Positions 1 through 7,928 of a stretch of 64,000 nucleotides of DNA are shown piece after piece (position 1 is the first letter of the stretch; each line of letters begins with the position of its first letter). The position numbers and the translations under genes were made by a program. Below the pieces are notes generated by a model. That model worked only from the letters and a program-made list of their open reading frames with translations. It was not told where the DNA came from and ran no database searches. This DNA is from Streptomyces sp. ATexAB-D23 (lineage in GTDB: Bacteria; Actinomycetota; Actinomycetes; Streptomycetales; Streptomycetaceae): contig NZ_KB892002.1 of NCBI RefSeq assembly GCF_000373645.1, positions 310,001 to 374,000 of the forward strand, in the 5' to 3' direction.

Positions 1-132
1 ATCCTCAACGACCGTGACGGGGTGTGGCGTTGCCGCACCACCTTCAACTGCACGGACGCCTGCCCGCGCGGCATCGAGGTCACCAAGGCGATCCAGGAGG
101 TCAAGCGCGCGCTGATCACGCGTCGCTTCTGA
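1..132 (+). CDS. sdhB: succinate dehydrogenase iron-sulfur subunit, C-terminal end (partial)
   Basis: The window opens inside this gene; only the last 43 residues are present. They contain the cysteine pattern WRCRTTFNCTDACPRGIEV, which in SdhB/FrdB proteins supplies ligands to the [3Fe-4S] and [4Fe-4S] clusters of the ferredoxin-like C-terminal domain, followed by the typical tail KAIQEVKRALITRRF. The subunit passes electrons from the SdhA flavin to the quinone site in complex II at the membrane. It ends with TGA and is followed about 30 nt later by a strong hairpin, so it is probably the last gene of the sdh operon. Identification is by the tail motif only. Confidence 0.93.
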   Translation: MLNDRDGVWRCRTTFNCTDACPRGIEVTKAIQEVKRALITRRF

Positions 133-160
133 TCCGCCGGCCGCGAGCGAGCGGCATAAG

Positions 161-207
161 GGGCCCCGCCCGCCGAGGAGTTCGCACTCCTCGGGAGGCG
201 GGGCCTC
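161..207 (+). terminator. rho-independent-type terminator after sdhB
   Basis: GGCCCCGCC (162-170) pairs with GGCGGGGCC (197-205), and inside it GAGGAGT (175-181) pairs with ACTCCTC (186-192) around a TCGC loop; two mismatches separate the stems. It lies 30 nt after the sdhB stop codon. There is no long U tract, as is usual in Streptomyces. Confidence 0.85.
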
Positions 208-310
208 TTGCTGCGCACGGGCGGGCCCGGACGGTACGGTCGTGCGGAACCGGTGGTCGGTTCGCCAACCGCCGCACGGGGGTGCGCGGGGAGAACGAGA
301 GCGGGGAACG

Positions 311-898
311 TTGAGCGATCCGAATCCGTACGCGGACGACTCATACAAGTGGGGTCCTCCCCAGAACCAGGGAACCCCTCCGCCCGCCCCGGGCGGCCAG
401 GGCTACGGCTACCCGGCCGCCGGGAACCCGGTCTACGGCTACCCGCAGCCGCTCTCGGGACCGCCGGCCCAGCCCCCGGGCTACGGGTATCCGGCGCCCC
501 CGAACGCGGGGTACGGCTATCCGGGCGGGCCGGGCATGGTCCCGGCGGGCGGCGGGGCGCCGGTGCTGTCCATCGGTGACATCACGGTGATGAACGATTC
601 GGTCGTGACGCCGTCCGGGACGATGCCCCTCAAGGGCGCGGTGTGGACGGCGACGGACATGTCGCGCACCGAGGAGAAGATCCCGCCGGTCGCGATCGTG
701 CTGGCGATCATCTTCGCCCTGTTCTGTCTGATCGGTCTGCTCTTCCTGCTGATGAAGCAGAAGCGGACGACCGGCTTCATCCAGGTGACGGTGACCAGTG
801 CCGGCCGCCATCACTCGACGATGATCCCCGCCATGCAGCCGGAGACCTTCGCGATGGTGATGTCCCAGGTCAACACCGCCCGCTCGATGAGCGTCTGA
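311..898 (+). CDS. uncharacterised single-pass membrane protein with Gly/Tyr/Pro-rich N-terminus
   Basis: 195 residues from a TTG start at 311; an in-frame GTG lies at 242, but its extra 23 residues read like non-coding sequence, whereas MSDPNPYADD resembles many actinobacterial membrane proteins. The first ~75 residues are disordered with YGYP repeats, residues ~80-125 look folded, one hydrophobic span follows (PVAIVLAIIFALFCLIGLLF) with a KQK basic stop, and a ~45-residue tail holds TTGFIQVTVTSAGRHHSTM. No enzymatic motif is visible. The next gene starts 15 nt downstream, so the two are probably co-transcribed. Function unknown. Confidence 0.8.
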   Translation: MSDPNPYADDSYKWGPPQNQGTPPPAPGGQGYGYPAAGNPVYGYPQPLSGPPAQPPGYGYPAPPNAGYGYPGGPGMVPAGGGAPVLSIGDITVMNDSVVTPSGTMPLKGAVWTATDMSRTEEKIPPVAIVLAIIFALFCLIGLLFLLMKQKRTTGFIQVTVTSAGRHHSTMIPAMQPETFAMVMSQVNTARSMSV

Positions 899-912
899 GG
901 GCCGACGCCCCG

Positions 913-1704
913 ATGACCGTCCTGCGGCACTCCGTCCACGTCCTGGCCCTGGAGCCCGAGCCGGCCGCCGAACTGGCCTCGCTGCTCTGCGACCTCGCCG
1001 AGTCGACCAGGGCCAGCGGCGGGAGCGTCCTCCTGCCGGGCGGGCAGCCGGTCGCGGACCTGCGGCTGGTGAAGGGCCGGCACCTCAGGTCCGGTGCGCG
1101 GTACGAGATCGCGCTGCCGGAGGAAGCCGAGCGGATGGCGCTGCGGGTACGCGAGTGGCGGCGCACCGCGGCGGCCGAGGTGGAGCTGCTGTTCGGCGCG
1201 CCGGACATGAGCGGCAGGCTGTCGCTGCGGCTGGCCGCCCCCGACCGGCCCCGGCTGTTCGAGGCGCAGGGCCGGATGTGGGGCCCGGACGGCTCGGGGT
1301 CGCTGCGCCGGGGCTCGGGGAAGGCGCGGGTCGACCTGACCGCGTGGTGGGCGGCGGCGCTGCTGCCGCCCGGGGCGCCGCCCTCGGCCCGCGCCCCGGC
1401 GACGGCCCGGGTGAAGCACCTGCTGGGCGAGGCCCGGCTGTATCTGCGGCCCCGGCGGGCGGCGGACGGCCGGTGGCTGGTGGAGGCCGCGGTCTCGCTG
1501 CGCGGCCGGTGGCTGCTGCGCCCGGTCGCCGCCGTCGCCCTGCTGCTGGCCGGGGGGCCGCTGCGGCGGGGCTTCCGGGACGGGGTGGAGCGGGCGGCCG
1601 AGGGGTGGAACGAGGCGGTGGGCGAGCTGCTGGCGCTGGGCCCGGAGGGGATCAGGGAGGAGCTGGCGCGGCAGGCCGCGGAGGGCCGCCCGCAGGAGAG
1701 CTGA
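913..1704 (+). CDS. conserved hypothetical protein, 263 residues
   Basis: ATG start at 913, 15 nt after the previous stop codon. The protein is Arg/Ala/Leu-rich with no signal peptide. A weakly hydrophobic patch near residues 205-220 (RPVAAVALLLAGG) is followed by an amphipathic helical tail. I recognise no domain. Its linkage to the small membrane protein upstream suggests a shared role. The gene faces the MarR gene and they end 21 nt apart with no obvious terminator between them. Confidence 0.75.
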   Translation: MTVLRHSVHVLALEPEPAAELASLLCDLAESTRASGGSVLLPGGQPVADLRLVKGRHLRSGARYEIALPEEAERMALRVREWRRTAAAEVELLFGAPDMSGRLSLRLAAPDRPRLFEAQGRMWGPDGSGSLRRGSGKARVDLTAWWAAALLPPGAPPSARAPATARVKHLLGEARLYLRPRRAADGRWLVEAAVSLRGRWLLRPVAAVALLLAGGPLRRGFRDGVERAAEGWNEAVGELLALGPEGIREELARQAAEGRPQES

Positions 1705-1725
1705 GCGGCGCGCCGGGTCCGTCCG

Positions 1726-2235
1726 TCAGTCCCAGGCCGCGCCGCCCCGGTCCTCGGCGACGACCATGATGCGCCGCAGCATGTCGTTGAGCAGGGCCCG
1801 TTCGTCCTTGTCGAGGACGCCGAGCAGCCGGTCCTCCTCGTTCCCGAGGAACTTCATCGCGCCGATCCACGTCGAGCGGCCCTCGTCGGTCAGCTCCACG
1901 TCGACGCGCCGCCGGTCCGTGGTGGACGGCGTCCGGCGGACGAAGCCGCGGCGCTCCAGCGCGTCCAGCCGGCCGGTGACGGAGGCGGGGGCGAGGTCGA
2001 GGTCGGCGGCCAGTTCGGAGGGGGCGGCCGTGCCGCCGTGCCCGGCGAGCTTGTGCAGGGTGTCGAACTCCTGGCGGTCCAGGTCGAAGTCGACGAGGGA
2101 CTGCTCGCGCACCCGGCGCAGATGGACGGAGAGCTTCTTCATCCGCGTCACCGCGCCCTCGATGTCCGGATCGAGCTCGGGCAGGACGGGCCGCCACCGC
2201 TCCACATGCCCGTCGGTCCAGTCGCGTCGCTGCAT
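1726..2235 (-). CDS. MarR-family transcriptional regulator
   Basis: 169 residues with the winged-helix layout of MarR proteins: dimerisation helix (ITRMKKLSVHLRRVREQ-like, ~30-50), HTH (SELAADLDLAPASVTGRLDALERRGFV, ~75-105), and wing with the conserved DRR motif (TTDRRRVDVELTDEG, ~108-125). Family members bind palindromes as dimers and are released by small ligands or oxidation. It is divergently transcribed from an MFS exporter; the 165-nt intergenic region holds two TTCGG-AA/TA-CCGAA palindromes at the exporter promoter, which makes the exporter its likely target. Ligand unknown. Confidence 0.92.
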   Translation of the reverse strand: MQRRDWTDGHVERWRPVLPELDPDIEGAVTRMKKLSVHLRRVREQSLVDFDLDRQEFDTLHKLAGHGGTAAPSELAADLDLAPASVTGRLDALERRGFVRRTPSTTDRRRVDVELTDEGRSTWIGAMKFLGNEEDRLLGVLDKDERALLNDMLRRIMVVAEDRGGAAWD

Positions 2236-2345
2236 GCGCCCAGCCTACGCCGGGCCCCTGGGGCCGTATCCGCGAAGTCCCGCCCGGCCCGCGACGCCCT
2301 TCGGACGTACGACGGGACTTCGCGGACACGACACGGCCACCACTC

Positions 2346-2387
2346 TTCGGAACCGAAATTCTCGTTGACGAATAGTTCGGTACCGAA
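2346..2387. promoter_or_regulatory. twin palindromic operators, candidate MarR sites
   Basis: TTCGGAACCGAA (2346-2357, one central mismatch) and TTCGGTACCGAA (2376-2387, a perfect palindrome) start exactly 30 bp apart, about three helical turns, so two dimers would sit on the same DNA face. The second copy lies in the -35/-10 spacer of the exporter promoter, a classic repression geometry. Assignment to the adjacent MarR protein is inference from divergence. Confidence 0.75.
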
Positions 2388-2394
2388 ATAGATT
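2365..2394 (+). promoter_or_regulatory. promoter of the MFS gene, predicted leaderless
   Basis: TTGACG (2365-2370) and TAGATT (2389-2394) are 18 bp apart, close to the Streptomyces vegetative consensus. Transcription starting ~7 nt after the -10 would begin at the A of the ATG at 2401. There is no Shine-Dalgarno sequence before that ATG, in agreement with a leaderless mRNA. Confidence 0.7.
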
Positions 2395-2400
2395 CCGTCC

Positions 2401-3633
2401 ATGGCCCACCCCTTGAGCACACGCTCCTTCCGGCTGCTCTTCATCGGACGCTCCCTCTCCATGCTGGGCGACTCCGCGATCCCCGCCGCGCTGACCCTCG
2501 CCGTCTACCTGGCCACCGGCTCGACCGGCGCCCTCGCCCTGGTGCTGGCCTGCGCGATGGTGCCCAAGCTGCTGCTGCTCCCGCTGGGCGGTGTCGTCGG
2601 TGACCGCTTCAACGCCCGCACGGTCGCCCTGACCACCGACCTCGTACGCTGCGCCACCCAGCTCTTCGTCGGCGCCGAACTGCTCTCCGGCGCCCCGGCA
2701 CTGTGGCAGATCGCGCTCGCCGAAGCGCTCGGCGGCGCCGCCGGGGCGTTCGCGATGCCGACCGCCTCGCCGCTGATCCGCGGCACCGTGGAGGAGTCGG
2801 GGCTGCTGCGCGCCAACTCCCTGATGGCGGTGGTCGCCGGCGGCGCCCGGATCGGCGGGCCCGCCCTCGCCGGGGTCCTGGTCCTCACCGCAGGACCGGG
2901 CTGGGCCTTCGTCCTGGACGGCGCCACCTTCGCGGTCAGCGCCGCCCTGCTGTACGTGATCGAGGTCCGTCATGTCCCGATCCCCCGGCGCTCCCTGCTC
3001 GGCGACCTCAAGGAGGGCTGGGGCGAGGTGCGCGGCCGGGACTGGTACTGGACGAGCCTGATCGCCCACGGCGTCTGGAACGGCGCCGCGGCGGTGCTGA
3101 TGACGCTCGGCCCGGCCCTCTTCCTGCACGGCCCCGGCGGCAAGGGCAGTTGGGTCATCCTCCTCCAGACCGGCGCGGTCGGCCTGCTGCTCGGGTCCCT
3201 GCTGGCCGGCCGGGTCCGCCCCAACCGCCCGGTCCTGGCCGCCAACCTCGGCGGCGCGCTGTACGTGCTGCCGCTCTGCCTGCTGGCCGCGCACGCACCG
3301 GTCGCCGTGTCCGTCGCCGCGTACGGGGTCGCCATGGCCGGACTCGGCTTCCTCAACCCGGTCTGGGAGACCGCCGTCCAGTCCGCCGTGCCGGCGCACG
3401 CCCTGGCGAGGGTGACCTCGTACGACTGGCTGCTGTCCCTCGCCGCGACGCCGATCGGCTACGCGCTGGCCCCGCTCGCCGCCTCCGCCTGGAACGCCGA
3501 GGTCCCGCTCGCGGTGGCCGGGCTGCTGGTCGGCGCCGCCTGCGTGAGTACCGCCGCCGTGCCGGGCGTACGGCGGTTCGGGGCGCCCGCGGCCGAGGTG
3601 CCGCGGGAGGCCGGAACGCCCGCGCCGGGGTAG
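2401..3633 (+). CDS. MFS transporter (drug-efflux type)
   Basis: 410 residues, about 11-12 hydrophobic segments arranged as two halves with a basic central loop near residues 185-210. The start LSTRSFRLLFIGRSLSMLGD is typical of the MFS subfamily of macrolide/multidrug exporters (MdfA/MefA-like), and GGVVGDRFNARTV matches the conserved loop 2-3 motif. It should be an inner-membrane proton-driven exporter. No substrate can be assigned. Probably repressed by the divergent MarR protein. A TetR gene follows 28 nt downstream on the same strand. Confidence 0.9.
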   Translation: MAHPLSTRSFRLLFIGRSLSMLGDSAIPAALTLAVYLATGSTGALALVLACAMVPKLLLLPLGGVVGDRFNARTVALTTDLVRCATQLFVGAELLSGAPALWQIALAEALGGAAGAFAMPTASPLIRGTVEESGLLRANSLMAVVAGGARIGGPALAGVLVLTAGPGWAFVLDGATFAVSAALLYVIEVRHVPIPRRSLLGDLKEGWGEVRGRDWYWTSLIAHGVWNGAAAVLMTLGPALFLHGPGGKGSWVILLQTGAVGLLLGSLLAGRVRPNRPVLAANLGGALYVLPLCLLAAHAPVAVSVAAYGVAMAGLGFLNPVWETAVQSAVPAHALARVTSYDWLLSLAATPIGYALAPLAASAWNAEVPLAVAGLLVGAACVSTAAVPGVRRFGAPAAEVPREAGTPAPG

Positions 3634-3661
3634 GGGCGGCCGTCCCGATACGCTCGGGACC

Positions 3662-4381
3662 GTGGTGAGGGAAGAGAACGACGAGACGGCGGTCAAGGTC
3701 AAAGCCCCCAAGAGTGAGCAGACCCGTGCCCTGATCCTTGAGACCGCGCTCCGGCTCTTCCAGGAACGGGGCTACGACCGCACGACGATGCGGGCCATCG
3801 CGCAGGAGGCCGGCGTCTCCGTGGGGAACGCCTACTACTACTTCTCGTCCAAGGAACACCTGGTCCAGGGCTTCTACGACCGGCTGGCCGCCGAGCACGA
3901 GGTGGCGGTGCGGCCGGTCCTGGACAGCGAGCAGGACCTCGCGGCCCGCATGCGGGGGGTGCTGCTGACCTGGCTGGACGTGGCGGAGCGGTACCGCCCC
4001 TTCGCCACCCAGTTCTTCAAGAACGCCGCCGACCCGGAGAGCCCGCTCAGCCCCTTCTCCCCGGAGTCGGCCGACGCCCGCGCCGCGGTCATCGCCATCC
4101 ACGAGCGCTGCCTGCGCGGCTCCGGGACGAAGACCGACCCCGAACTGGCGCCCCTGCTGCCCCCGTTGATGTGGCTGATGCACATGGGCCTGGTGCTGTT
4201 CTGGGTGTACGACCGGACGGAGGGCGCGGCACGCAGCCGCCGCCTGGTCGCCCGTACCACCCCCATCGCCGCCCGCGCCATCGCCCTGTCCCGGTTCCGG
4301 GTGCTGCGACCGCTGGTGCGGCAGGTGCACGAGGTGCTGGAGGAGTTCCTGCCGGGCACGGCTTCGCGGCCGGCCGGGTAG
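3662..4381 (+). CDS. TetR/AcrR-family transcriptional regulator
   Basis: 239 residues from GTG at 3662 (a second GTG follows immediately). The N-terminal DNA-binding domain is clear: TRALILETALRLFQERGYDR then TMRAIAQEAGVSVGNAYYYF and SSKEHLVQGFYDRL (~residues 20-75). The C-terminal ligand domain has the family's all-helical character. It follows the MFS gene by 28 nt and could be co-transcribed with it, giving the exporter locus two different regulators. Effector and targets unknown. Confidence 0.92.
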   Translation: MVREENDETAVKVKAPKSEQTRALILETALRLFQERGYDRTTMRAIAQEAGVSVGNAYYYFSSKEHLVQGFYDRLAAEHEVAVRPVLDSEQDLAARMRGVLLTWLDVAERYRPFATQFFKNAADPESPLSPFSPESADARAAVIAIHERCLRGSGTKTDPELAPLLPPLMWLMHMGLVLFWVYDRTEGAARSRRLVARTTPIAARAIALSRFRVLRPLVRQVHEVLEEFLPGTASRPAG

Positions 4382-4408
4382 CGGGCGCGGGCGGCTTCGC
4401 GTACACGG

Positions 4409-4446
4409 CCGAGCGGCCGCCCCGGAAGTCCGGGACGGCCGCTCGG
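4409..4446. terminator. bidirectional terminator between TetR gene and solute-binding protein gene
   Basis: CCGAGCGGCC (4409-4418) pairs with GGCCGCTCGG (4437-4446); inside, CCCGG (4421-4425) pairs with CCGGG (4430-4434) around AAGT. It sits between two convergent stop codons (4381 and 4469). Confidence 0.85.
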
Positions 4447-4468
4447 TGAGGCTCTGCGGGGCGGCGGA

Positions 4469-6022
4469 TCAGATCCAGCTCAGTTCCCACAGCCGCCAGA
4501 TGCCGGTGCCGTCGGAGAGGTACTGCGAACCCGCGACGTCCTCCTTGGCGACGACGTAGTCCTTCTTCTGCCACAGCGGCACCAGCGGCACGTCCTCGCC
4601 GACCAGCTTCTGGAGCGACTTGAAGTCGGCCGAGGCCCGGCTGCGGTCGCTGTACTGGAGCGTGGAGCTGATCAGCGCGTCCATCTTCTTGCTGCTGTAG
4701 CCGTTGTGGAGGCTGCTGTCGCGGCCGACGAGCGGCTGGCTGAAGGTGTCGGGGTCCGGGTAGTCCGGGAGCCAGCCCACGGTGTACATGTCGTACTCCC
4801 CGGCCGCGTAGCCCTTCTGGAACCTCGTCCACTCCACGGCCTTCACCGTGACCTTGAACAGCCCGGTCGCCTCCAGCTGACGCTGGATCTCCTTCGTCTC
4901 CTTGGTGTACTCGTCGCCCTCGCGGTAGGCGAAGGTGACGGGCAGCGGCGTCTGGACGCCGGCCTCCTGCATGAGCGACTTGGCACGTTCGGTGTCCGGC
5001 GCCGGGTACGCGTCGAAGAACGGGGTGCTGTGCCCGATGTAGCCCTGCGGGATCAGCGAGTAGAGCGGGTCGACGGTGCTGTTGTAGATGTCGCCCACCA
5101 GCGGACCGCGGTCGATGACCGACGCGATGGCCTGCCGGACCTTGCGGTCGGCGAGCGGGGAGTCCTTGCGGACGTTGAAGACGAGGTTGCGGATCTCGGC
5201 GCTGTCCGCCTCGGTGACGCGCTTGTCGGAGTCGCCCGGGTTCAGCTCGGCGAGCGTGGACGGCGGGAGCTGCCGGTGCGTGACGTCGACCTGGCCGGAC
5301 TTCCAGGCGGCGAGGAGATCCTCCGACTGCTTGTAGTACCGCACGGTGACCGGGTCGCCGGTCTCCTTGAGCGCGCCCTTGTACCGCGAGTTCGGCACCA
5401 GTTCGGCCTTGGCGCCGGGCTCGTAGGACTTCAGGACGTACGGCCCCGAGCCGTTGACCTTGCCGTCGTCACGCAGCTTGTGCTCCGAGTAGGCGTCCTT
5501 CTCCACGATCGAACCGGCGCCCGTGGCGAGCTTCTGCGGGAAGGTCGCGTCACGCGCGGAGAGGTTGAAGGTGATCGTCCGGCCCTCGGCGACCACGTTC
5601 TTCAGGCTGGGGAAGAGGTCCGAGGGACCGACGTCCGTCTTGATCGCCAGCATCCGGTCGAACGAGAACTTGACGTCGTCGACGGTCATCTTCTTGCCGT
5701 CGGAGAACGTCAGGTCGTCACGGAGCTTGCACTGGTACGTCTGCAGCTTCCCGCCGATGAAGCCGCAGCTCTCGGCCGCGTCCGGCTCGGGGACGATCGC
5801 CCCGGACTTGAACGTCATGAGCGACTGGTAGAGGTTGCTGTACATCGCCCAGGAGCCGGCGTCGTAGGCGCCGGCCGGGTCGAGGGACGTCACCACGTCG
5901 GTCGTGCCGACGGTCACCGGATCGGCGTTCGCCTCGTCCGAGGGGAGGAGTTGCCAGGCGACCACGCCTGCGATGACCAAAACCGCGAGAATCGCGAGAA
6001 TCCGTAGCCGGATCGACCGCAT
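4469..6022 (-). CDS. ABC transporter family 5 (peptide/opine type) substrate-binding protein
   Basis: 517 residues from an ATG with AAGGGAG 8 nt upstream; a longer in-frame start at 6100 lacks support. After a hydrophobic N-terminal segment (IRLRILAILAVLVIAGVVAW) come family 5 hallmarks: TVGTTDVVTSLDPAGAYD, LRDDLTFSDGKKMTVDDVKFS, and the C-terminal YTVGWLPDYPDPDTF. Such proteins capture oligopeptides for Dpp/Opp importers. Unlike most Gram-positive members it lacks a lipobox cysteine, so it is either secreted or anchored by an uncleaved N-terminal helix. No permease or ATPase genes are adjacent, so it is an orphan binding protein. Confidence 0.9.
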   Translation of the reverse strand: MRSIRLRILAILAVLVIAGVVAWQLLPSDEANADPVTVGTTDVVTSLDPAGAYDAGSWAMYSNLYQSLMTFKSGAIVPEPDAAESCGFIGGKLQTYQCKLRDDLTFSDGKKMTVDDVKFSFDRMLAIKTDVGPSDLFPSLKNVVAEGRTITFNLSARDATFPQKLATGAGSIVEKDAYSEHKLRDDGKVNGSGPYVLKSYEPGAKAELVPNSRYKGALKETGDPVTVRYYKQSEDLLAAWKSGQVDVTHRQLPPSTLAELNPGDSDKRVTEADSAEIRNLVFNVRKDSPLADRKVRQAIASVIDRGPLVGDIYNSTVDPLYSLIPQGYIGHSTPFFDAYPAPDTERAKSLMQEAGVQTPLPVTFAYREGDEYTKETKEIQRQLEATGLFKVTVKAVEWTRFQKGYAAGEYDMYTVGWLPDYPDPDTFSQPLVGRDSSLHNGYSSKKMDALISSTLQYSDRSRASADFKSLQKLVGEDVPLVPLWQKKDYVVAKEDVAGSQYLSDGTGIWRLWELSWI

Positions 6023-6243
6023 TGCCGTGCACTCCCTTAACAGCCCCACCTCGGCGTCGCGCACAGATACGCAGATCACCGCACGTTCGCGCTCAGCCAA
6101 TCACACGATTTTCACATCAGGAAGAGGAAATCGGAGGCTCATAGCCTTTTGTTCGCTAGTCGAAACCTTCGGTGGTTAGGTCCGATACAGAGGGTTCACC
6201 ACCGGTCACCCGATCCGCCCATTTCGGGGGCGTACGCGGGTGA

Positions 6244-7497
6244 TTACGCCTGCGTCGAGGCGAGCTCCACCACGGTGATGTCGGAAGGTGCGCCGACCCG
6301 TACGGGCGGGCCCCAGGCACCGGCTCCGCGCGAGACGTAGAGCTGGGTGTCGCCGTAGCGGTCGAGCCCGGCGACCGTGGGGTTGGCCAGCTCGGCGACG
6401 AGGTTGCCCGGCCAGAGCTGGCCGCCGTGGGTGTGGCCGGAGAGTTGCAGGTCCACGCCGTATTCGACGGCCTCGTCGATGACGACGGGCTGGTGGGCCA
6501 GGAGCACGACCGCGCGCTCCCGGTCCCGGTCGCCGAGGGCGCGGGCGAAGTCGGGGCCCTGCCCTTCGCTCTCGCCCGCGATGTCATTGACCCCGGCCAG
6601 ATCGAAACCGGCCGACTCCACGCGGGCGTTCTCCAGCGGTCGCAGCCCCAATTCCCGCACCTGATCAACCCATTGGGCGGCGCCCGAGAAGTACTCGTGA
6701 TTGCCGGTGACAAAGAAGGCGCCGTGCCGGGAGCGGAGACCGGCGAGCGGCTCGGCGGCCCGGCCGAGATCGGCGACCGATCCGTCGACCAGATCCCCGA
6801 CGACCGCGATGAGATCGGGCTGCGTGCGGTTGACCGTATCCACGATCCGCTGCGTATGGGAGCGGCCCAGAATCGGGCCGAGATGGATATCGCTGACGAC
6901 GGCGATCCGGAAGCCGTGCGCGGACCGGGGCAGCCGGGCGAGCGGGACGGTGACCCGTTTCACTCGGGGGCCGCGCAGCACCCCGTACGTCCCGTAGCCG
7001 ACGGTCCCGAGGCCGGCGACGGCGGCGGCGCCCCCGACGGCCCGCGCCACGAACAGCCGGCGCGACGCGTCGCCGGGTTCCGGCGCGGGCGCGGACGCCT
7101 TCGCGGGCACGGACGCCTTCGCGGGCACGGACGCCTTCGCGGGCTCAGGCTCCCGCGTCGGCCCGGCGGGCGCACGGCGTGCGAGCCATCGGCGCAGCAG
7201 CGGGCGTACGGCCTCGCCCACCAGCAGCGCGAGCGTCAGATACAGCAGCGCGGCCAGCCACAGGAAGCCCGGCCAGGCCAGCACCTGCTGGAGCGGGAAG
7301 GGCGTGCCCGTACGGCCGGAGACGAGGGCGCCGACGCTCAGCAGCGGCAGCGCGTACGCGGCGACCGTGCCGGCCGTGCGCCACGGGCTGCCCGGTGTCG
7401 TCGTGTCACCGACGAGGCGGCGCCACACATAGCGGTGCGCGTAGACAAGCAGCGCGAGCACCGCGACCGCCACCAGGGCGAACCCCACGACCCGCAT
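6244..7497 (-). CDS. membrane-anchored metallophosphoesterase
   Basis: 417 residues. About four hydrophobic segments in the first 175 residues, then a calcineurin-like phosphoesterase domain with all metal motifs: SDIHLGP (D203, H205), VGDLVDG, GNHEYFSG and SGHTHGG. This matches the YkuE-type family of membrane-linked metallophosphoesterases; the catalytic domain would face one side of the membrane after the last helix. A short linker contains three tandem PAKAS(V/A) units encoded by an 18-bp repeat. The substrate is not predictable. The SCO4848-type gene lies 64 nt upstream on the same strand. Confidence 0.9.
   Translation of the reverse strand: MRVVGFALVAVAVLALLVYAHRYVWRRLVGDTTTPGSPWRTAGTVAAYALPLLSVGALVSGRTGTPFPLQQVLAWPGFLWLAALLYLTLALLVGEAVRPLLRRWLARRAPAGPTREPEPAKASVPAKASVPAKASAPAPEPGDASRRLFVARAVGGAAAVAGLGTVGYGTYGVLRGPRVKRVTVPLARLPRSAHGFRIAVVSDIHLGPILGRSHTQRIVDTVNRTQPDLIAVVGDLVDGSVADLGRAAEPLAGLRSRHGAFFVTGNHEYFSGAAQWVDQVRELGLRPLENARVESAGFDLAGVNDIAGESEGQGPDFARALGDRDRERAVVLLAHQPVVIDEAVEYGVDLQLSGHTHGGQLWPGNLVAELANPTVAGLDRYGDTQLYVSRGAGAWGPPVRVGAPSDITVVELASTQA
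7088..7142. repeat. 18-bp tandem repeat inside the metallophosphoesterase gene
   Basis: Three near-identical copies of GCGGGCACGGACGCCTTC encode PAKASV PAKASV PAKASA in the linker between the membrane part and the phosphoesterase domain. Copy number could vary by slippage without breaking the frame. Confidence 0.8.
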
Positions 7498-7561
7498 ACC
7501 CGTCCCCCGCCCCGTTCATCCTTGTATCGCCCGATTCAGGACCTGTCCGGTCCCGGCCCTT

Positions 7562-7807
7562 TCAAGCCTTCTCGGCCCGCAGGGCCCTGACGCCCCGGAA
7601 CCCGATCCAGCCCACGGCCGTCCCCAGGAGAAAGGACGTGATGGCGAGCAGCAGATGAACCCAGAAGTACGCAGTCGGGTCACCCGCGTCGTCGAAGGCG
7701 AGGCCGCTGCCGTCCTTCCACAGGTTCTTGACGAAAGTGACCCAGATGAACCAGCTCCACACCCCGAAGGCGAGCAGGAACCAGGAGACGGGGCGGCTGA
7801 GCTTCAT
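7562..7807 (-). CDS. SCO4848-family small membrane protein
   Basis: 81 residues with two hydrophobic helices (SWFLLAFGVWSWFIWVTF and AYFWVHLLLAITSFLLGTAVGWIGF) separated by a polar loop. It matches the conserved actinobacterial SCO4848 family, typically located next to the D-Ala-D-Ala carboxypeptidase gene, as here. It is divergent from that gene. No function is known. Confidence 0.85.
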   Translation of the reverse strand: MKLSRPVSWFLLAFGVWSWFIWVTFVKNLWKDGSGLAFDDAGDPTAYFWVHLLLAITSFLLGTAVGWIGFRGVRALRAEKA

Positions 7808-7928
7808 GGAGCAAGTATCGCCACCGCGCTCCGGCCTCCTCGTCCGGGGTGGTCCGTCCCGGCGTTACACGCGGCGAGTCAGGGCGTCCGGGCCTATATT
7901 CACATCAACTGCATGTACGTTTTCGACC

